The position numbers were made by a program, and so were the translations under genes. Below, piece by piece: positions 5,732-9,022 of a DNA stretch of 9,022 nt. Location of the stretch: contig JASEGW010000058.1 of NCBI GenBank assembly GCA_030017825.1, forward strand, positions 1 to 9,022. Direction: 5' to 3'. This DNA comes from a bacterium (GTDB lineage: Bacteria; UBA9089; JAHJRX01). Under the pieces are notes generated by a model, which searched no databases, was not told the DNA's origin, and worked only from the letters and a program-made list of their open reading frames with translations. The stretch's first letter is position 1, and every line of letters starts with the position of its first letter.

Positions 5732-7072
5732 TTATCTATTCTTATACCCCATATTTACTTTTTCCTCTTCAAACATATCTAAAATATTATTTATTGTATC
5801 TTTATACTTAGAGTGTTCATACATATCTTGCTTTAAGAAATTATTCACTTTATCTATCATAGTCAAAGCATAATCTATCTTTGGATTACTCCCTTTTACA
5901 TAAGCTCCTATATTTATAAGATCTTGAGCATCTTTCATGGTAGCTACAACTTCTTTTAATTTTCGAGCACTCTGCATATGAGCCTTGGGAACAATATCTA
6001 CCATTACTCTACTTATACTTTCTAATACATCTATTGCTGGATAATGATTATGGGCAGCTAAGTCTCGAGATAAAACTATATGTCCATCTAAAATACCCCG
6101 CACATTATCTGCAACAGGTTCATTCATGTCATCAGCATCTACTAAAATAGTATACAAACCAGTAATACTTCCCTCTTGAGAAGTTCCAGATCTTTCTAAA
6201 AGCTTAGGAAGTAAAGTAAATACCGAAGGGGTAAAGCCTCTGGTAGCTGGAGGTTCCCCAATTGCCAAGCCTACCTCTCTTTGAGACCTAGCAAACCTAG
6301 TTACTGAATCCATCATTAATATGGCATCATAACCACAATCTCGAAAATATTCAGCTATAGTTGTAGCTACAAAAGCACCGCGCAATCTAACTAAAGGAGC
6401 TTTATCTGAAGTAGCTACTATTAAAACAGAGCGTTTTAACCCTTCTTCTCCCAAATCTTTTTCAATAAAATCCCGCACTTCTCTTCCTCGCTCTCCAATC
6501 AAAGCAATCACATTTACTTGAGCATTGGTGTACCTGGAAATCATTCCCAATAAAACGCTTTTACCCACACCACTTCCAGAAAATATACCAATTCTTTGAC
6601 CTTTTCCTACAGTCAAAATGCCGTCTAAAGCTCTTATTCCTAAAGCAAGAGGTTCGGTAATTCTCCGCCTTTGCAAAGGGTCAGAAGGATCATTTAATAT
6701 AGAATATTCTGTTACTCCTTTTAACGGACCTTTCCCATCTATTGGTTCGCCTAACCCATTTAAAATTCTACCTTTTAGTTGCTCTCCTACTTTTACCATA
6801 AGCGGTTTTCCTGTAGCTATCACCTCGCAACCAGGATAAATTCCTTCTATATTTCCTATGGGCATAAGCAATACTTTATTATTTCTAAATCCTACTATTT
6901 CAGCTCTTATATAATTATTGGAAGTAATCTTTATCAAACAAATTTCCCCAATTTTAGAAGGAGGTCCATCAGCTTCTATAACCAATCCAATTACTTGACG
7001 TACTCTTCCATATTTACGAATAGGATCAACTTTATTTAGCACCGAACTATATTTCTTAACAAAATATCCCAC
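5732..7072 (-). CDS. fliI: Flagellar export-apparatus ATPase FliI
   Basis: FliI is the hexameric ATPase at the base of the flagellar type III export gate. It unloads export substrates from chaperones and is held in check by FliH. The 446 residues resemble the F1 beta subunit: an N-terminal barrel (about 20-95), the Walker A loop GSGVGKS (166-172), GERGREV (193-199) with the catalytic Glu region, and Walker B ILMMD (251-255). The FliI/type III signature TRFARSQREVGLAIGEPPAT follows at 258-277, and LESISRVM near 350-357 carries the likely arginine finger R355. The start is GTG at 7072, 3 nt after the fliH stop, with GAGG 8 nt upstream inside fliH. The fliJ gene that usually follows is missing; a 282-nt intergenic region comes next. 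Confidence 0.96.
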   Translation of the reverse strand: MGYFVKKYSSVLNKVDPIRKYGRVRQVIGLVIEADGPPSKIGEICLIKITSNNYIRAEIVGFRNNKVLLMPIGNIEGIYPGCEVIATGKPLMVKVGEQLKGRILNGLGEPIDGKGPLKGVTEYSILNDPSDPLQRRRITEPLALGIRALDGILTVGKGQRIGIFSGSGVGKSVLLGMISRYTNAQVNVIALIGERGREVRDFIEKDLGEEGLKRSVLIVATSDKAPLVRLRGAFVATTIAEYFRDCGYDAILMMDSVTRFARSQREVGLAIGEPPATRGFTPSVFTLLPKLLERSGTSQEGSITGLYTILVDADDMNEPVADNVRGILDGHIVLSRDLAAHNHYPAIDVLESISRVMVDIVPKAHMQSARKLKEVVATMKDAQDLINIGAYVKGSNPKIDYALTMIDKVNNFLKQDMYEHSKYKDTINNILDMFEEEKVNMGYKNR

Positions 7073-7075
7073 TAT

Positions 7076-7900
7076 TTATTCCTCTTCCTTTTCTCCTAAT
7101 TCTTCGATTGCTTCTCGTAGTGACTTTTTAATTTCTTCAATCTGGGTGCCAATCTCAGCATCTACGCTTCCAAAATCAGTCTCTATCTTACAGCCACCTA
7201 TCTCTATAGTTGAATCATCCTTTATATTTACCTTTTTTACTCCAGATACATCCTTTAAAAATTCTTCTTTATGCGCCTCGGTTAGTTTTAGGTCCGAAAA
7301 ATTAACTCTAATGGTAATTTCATCTCTCTCAGATACTTTTTTTAAAGCTTCTTGCACATTTTTTATTACTATTTCTTTATCCATCTTCAATTCACTTTTT
7401 ACAATCTTTTTAGCTATTAAAATAGCCATCTCAATAATATCTTCTTCTGCCCTCTTAACAATATTTTCTCTTTTATGTTCAGCATTAGTAATTATCTCTT
7501 TCATTTGATGAATAAGACGAGCTGCCTCTTCTTCTCCTATCTTAAAACCCTCATCTTGTCCTTCTTTCAAACCTTCTACCTTAGATTGATTGAATATTTC
7601 CTCTTTTACTTTTTCTGATTGCAAAATAATAACTTCAGCTTCTCTCTGGGCATCCTCAATAATCTTTTCTCTTTCATAATTAGCTTCTTCAATAATACTT
7701 TCCCTTAAATTCCTATATTTTATATTAGCTGCATTAACTTCTACCTGTAACCTCGATAACTCTTCCTGGGCTTCTTGTATCCTATCTTCCAATGTGTCTA
7801 AAATATTTCCTCTAACAATGCCTTTAGTTTGCTTAGCATCCACTATTACTGCTGGACCTTCAGGGGGAGTGTATTCTGGTTTAAAAACATAACTATGCAA
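7076..7900 (-). CDS. fliH: Flagellar assembly protein FliH
   Basis: FliH is the FliI-binding regulator and stator-like stalk of the export ATPase. The 274-residue protein starts with a short segment (SYVFKPEYTPPEG), then a long charged coiled coil (about 35-160). A GxxxG ladder with glycines at 110, 114, 118 and 122 is a known FliH feature. The C-terminal domain (about 150-262) contains MAILIAKKIVKSEL and GGCKIETDFGSVDAEIGTQI, a strong family signature. No tryptophan is present, so the N-terminal Trp residues that anchor enterobacterial FliH to the C ring are lacking. The start is TTG at 7900, because a TAA lies directly before it in frame. An AAAGGAGG 11 nt upstream in the fliG tail supports it. 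It overlaps fliG by 8 nt. Confidence 0.93.
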   Translation of the reverse strand: MHSYVFKPEYTPPEGPAVIVDAKQTKGIVRGNILDTLEDRIQEAQEELSRLQVEVNAANIKYRNLRESIIEEANYEREKIIEDAQREAEVIILQSEKVKEEIFNQSKVEGLKEGQDEGFKIGEEEAARLIHQMKEIITNAEHKRENIVKRAEEDIIEMAILIAKKIVKSELKMDKEIVIKNVQEALKKVSERDEITIRVNFSDLKLTEAHKEEFLKDVSGVKKVNIKDDSTIEIGGCKIETDFGSVDAEIGTQIEEIKKSLREAIEELGEKEEE

Positions 7901-8903
7901 TTATAGCTTCGCCTCCTTTGCCTCCACGAGCAATAATAATATCTCCAGATTCTTCCAGTTGCCTAATAACATTAACAACTTTTTGCTGAGCATCTTCTAC
8001 ATCTTTAGCTCGCACTGGACCCATGAACTCTAATTCATCTTTTAACATAGCAGCAGCACGTTTAGGCATATTGTTAAATATCTTATCTTTTATAGTTTCA
8101 TCCACTCCCTTAAGAGCTAAAGCTAAATCCGGTATTTCCACTTCTCTTAGCACTCTCTGAGTAGAACGATCATCTAGCAAAGTAATATCTTCAAATACAA
8201 ACATACGCTTCTTTATTTCTTCTACTAGCTCAGGATCTTCTTCGCCTAATCCTTCTAAAATAGCTTTTTCTGTAGTTCTATCAGAATTATTAAGCATTTC
8301 TACTACAGCACTAATTCCTCCTACAGCACTTACATCTTGGCCAATAAAAGAAGATAACTTTTTTTCCAAAACTCTTTCTATCTCTCGTAATACTTCTGGA
8401 GAAGTACGATCCATAAAAGCAATCCTTCGAGTAACATCAGATTGAATCTCCTGAGGAAGAGCAGCTAAAATAGCAGAAGCGTTTTCTGGCGGTAAATATG
8501 CCAGAATTAAAGCTATGGTTTGAGGATGTTCATTTTGAATAAAATTCAAAAGCTGCGTAGGTTCAGTTTTCCTAATAAAGTCAAATGGTTTAACTTCTAG
8601 TGAAGATATTAAACGATTTATAACCGAAACTGCTTTTTCGCTTCCTAAAGCTTGCTCTAGTACTTCCCGAGCATATTCAATACCGCCTTGAGCAATAAAT
8701 TCCTGCGCCATAATCATCTGTTGAAATTCCCTCATTACGTCTTTTCTTCCCTCAGATTCCACTTTTGGCAATCGAGCAATTTCTAATGTTAACTGCTCTA
8801 TCTCTTCATCCCTCAAATGTTTAAAAATCTGAGCAGAAACACCTGAGCCCAAAGTAACAAGCAGAGTAGCTGCTTTCTGTCTTCCGGTTAGATTTAAAGC
8901 CAT
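7893..8903 (-). CDS. fliG: Flagellar motor switch protein FliG
   Basis: FliG is the C-ring protein that sits on the MS ring (FliF), interacts with MotA to generate torque and takes part in direction switching. The start is placed at the ATG at 8903 (MALNLTGRQKAATLL, 336 residues). An in-frame TTG at 8912 directly abuts AAGGAG and is too close, whereas the ATG is 9 nt from it. The middle domain carries the EHPQ motif (125-128) in NEHPQTIALIL. The C-terminal torque helix keeps the charged residues known from E. coli: K265, R282, D289, E290 (Asp in E. coli) and R298 in GPVR. The tail ends GDIIIARGGKGGEAIIA, and its GGKGG codons double as the fliH ribosome binding site. fliF is not immediately upstream. 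Confidence 0.97.
   Translation of the reverse strand: MALNLTGRQKAATLLVTLGSGVSAQIFKHLRDEEIEQLTLEIARLPKVESEGRKDVMREFQQMIMAQEFIAQGGIEYAREVLEQALGSEKAVSVINRLISSLEVKPFDFIRKTEPTQLLNFIQNEHPQTIALILAYLPPENASAILAALPQEIQSDVTRRIAFMDRTSPEVLREIERVLEKKLSSFIGQDVSAVGGISAVVEMLNNSDRTTEKAILEGLGEEDPELVEEIKKRMFVFEDITLLDDRSTQRVLREVEIPDLALALKGVDETIKDKIFNNMPKRAAAMLKDELEFMGPVRAKDVEDAQQKVVNVIRQLEESGDIIIARGGKGGEAIIA
7912..7919 (-). promoter_or_regulatory. Shine-Dalgarno site of fliH, inside fliG
   Basis: The minus strand reads AAAGGAGG, with AGGAGG ending 11 nt before the TTG start of fliH at 7900. It is embedded in the Gly-Lys-Gly-Gly codons of the fliG C-terminus. It supports the TTG start and coupled translation across the 8-nt overlap. 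Confidence 0.7.
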
Positions 8904-8912
8904 GGTATTCAA

Positions 8913-8918
8913 CTCCTT
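8913..8918 (-). promoter_or_regulatory. Shine-Dalgarno site that fixes the fliG start
   Basis: AAGGAG on the minus strand ends 9 nt before the ATG at 8903 but directly abuts the alternative TTG at 8912. The spacing favours the ATG start. Confidence 0.75.
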
Positions 8919-8938
8919 TGCTAAGCTAATAAATAAAA

Positions 8939-8967
8939 ATTAAAAATGAAAACCTACAACGTAACAA
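8939..8967 (-). promoter_or_regulatory. Putative housekeeping promoter for fliGHI
   Basis: On the minus strand, TTGTTA (8967-8962) and TTTAAT (8944-8939) are separated by exactly 17 nt, matching -35 (4 of 6) and -10 (5 of 6) consensus positions. Transcription would begin near 8932, about 30 nt upstream of the fliG ATG. The -35 begins only a few bases inside the edge of the repeat at 8973. No sigma-28-type flagellar promoter is apparent. In such A+T-rich DNA a chance match is possible. Confidence 0.38.
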
Positions 8968-8972
8968 TTAAT

Positions 8973-9022
8973 TAACCTGAGTTCGATTTAAATATAAGTT
9001 TAAGGATTAATATTTTTGAGCA
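8973..9022. repeat. Partial second copy of the palindromic repeat, cut by the window edge
   Basis: This segment starts with TAACCTGAGTTCGA (8973-8986), identical over 14 nt to the reverse complement of 5581-5594. From 8983 it matches the left arm of the first element over 23 nt without mismatch (8983-9005 versus 5477-5499), and continues with ATTAAT and a T run. It has the 8-nt spacer of the left arm but the outer end of the right arm. The second half presumably lies beyond the window. It is in the same orientation as the left arm of the first copy, so the two elements bracket fliGHI. Confidence 0.7.

Noticed and set aside
6618..7508. Plus-strand open frames opposite fliI and fliH (6618-6839, 6779-7039, 7146-7508)
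   Set aside because: All are antisense to genes with strong motifs. Their Ser/Phe/Ile-rich translations are typical of mirrored coding sequence.
8904..8912. TTG at 8912 as the fliG start
   Set aside because: It directly abuts AAGGAG with no spacer, while the ATG at 8903 has 9 nt and gives the usual family N-terminus.

Overview
The window is A+T-rich bacterial chromosome in which every convincing gene lies on the minus strand, so transcription runs from high to low coordinates. It comes from a flagellated bacterium. Shine-Dalgarno sites are mostly strong, TTG and GTG starts are used, and the gene order resembles that of low-GC Gram-positives and some uncultured deep-branching phyla. I cannot name a lineage from the sequence alone.

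Region 1 (about 8972 down to 5732) is a compact flagellar block: fliG (motor switch), fliH (export ATPase regulator) and fliI (export ATPase). The genes overlap or are separated by 3 nt and appear to share one promoter just upstream of fliG. fliF is not directly upstream and fliJ is not downstream, although these usually accompany the trio.

Region 2 (5731-5450) is a 282-nt intergenic stretch. It holds a roughly 130-bp palindromic repeat (5467-5594), and the right window edge holds the start of a related copy (8973-9022). The fliGHI block is therefore bracketed by members of one repeat family. The copy at 5467-5594 ends 17 nt before the ffh start and can fold into a long hairpin in the ffh leader.

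Region 3 (5449-1417) is a tightly packed translation and secretion operon: ffh, rpsP, khpA, rimM, trmD, rplS, rnhB. It covers protein targeting (Ffh), ribosome structure and assembly (bS16, RimM, bL19), tRNA m1G37 methylation (TrmD), RNA binding (KhpA) and RNA:DNA hybrid removal (RNase HII). Most junctions are 0-21 nt gaps or short overlaps, which suggests co-transcription and translational coupling.

Region 4 (1414-116) is a FliK-like hook-length-control protein starting 2 nt after the rnhB stop, so a flagellar gene sits at the tail of the housekeeping operon. Related arrangements are known in Firmicutes, where a FliK-like gene and a short FlhB-like gene follow rnhB. The last 115 bases show no confident gene, only a minus-strand frame interrupted by a stop.

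I see no tRNA, rRNA, CRISPR array, complete insertion sequence or prophage gene. The least explained element is the palindromic repeat pair and its relation to the fliGHI block and the ffh leader.
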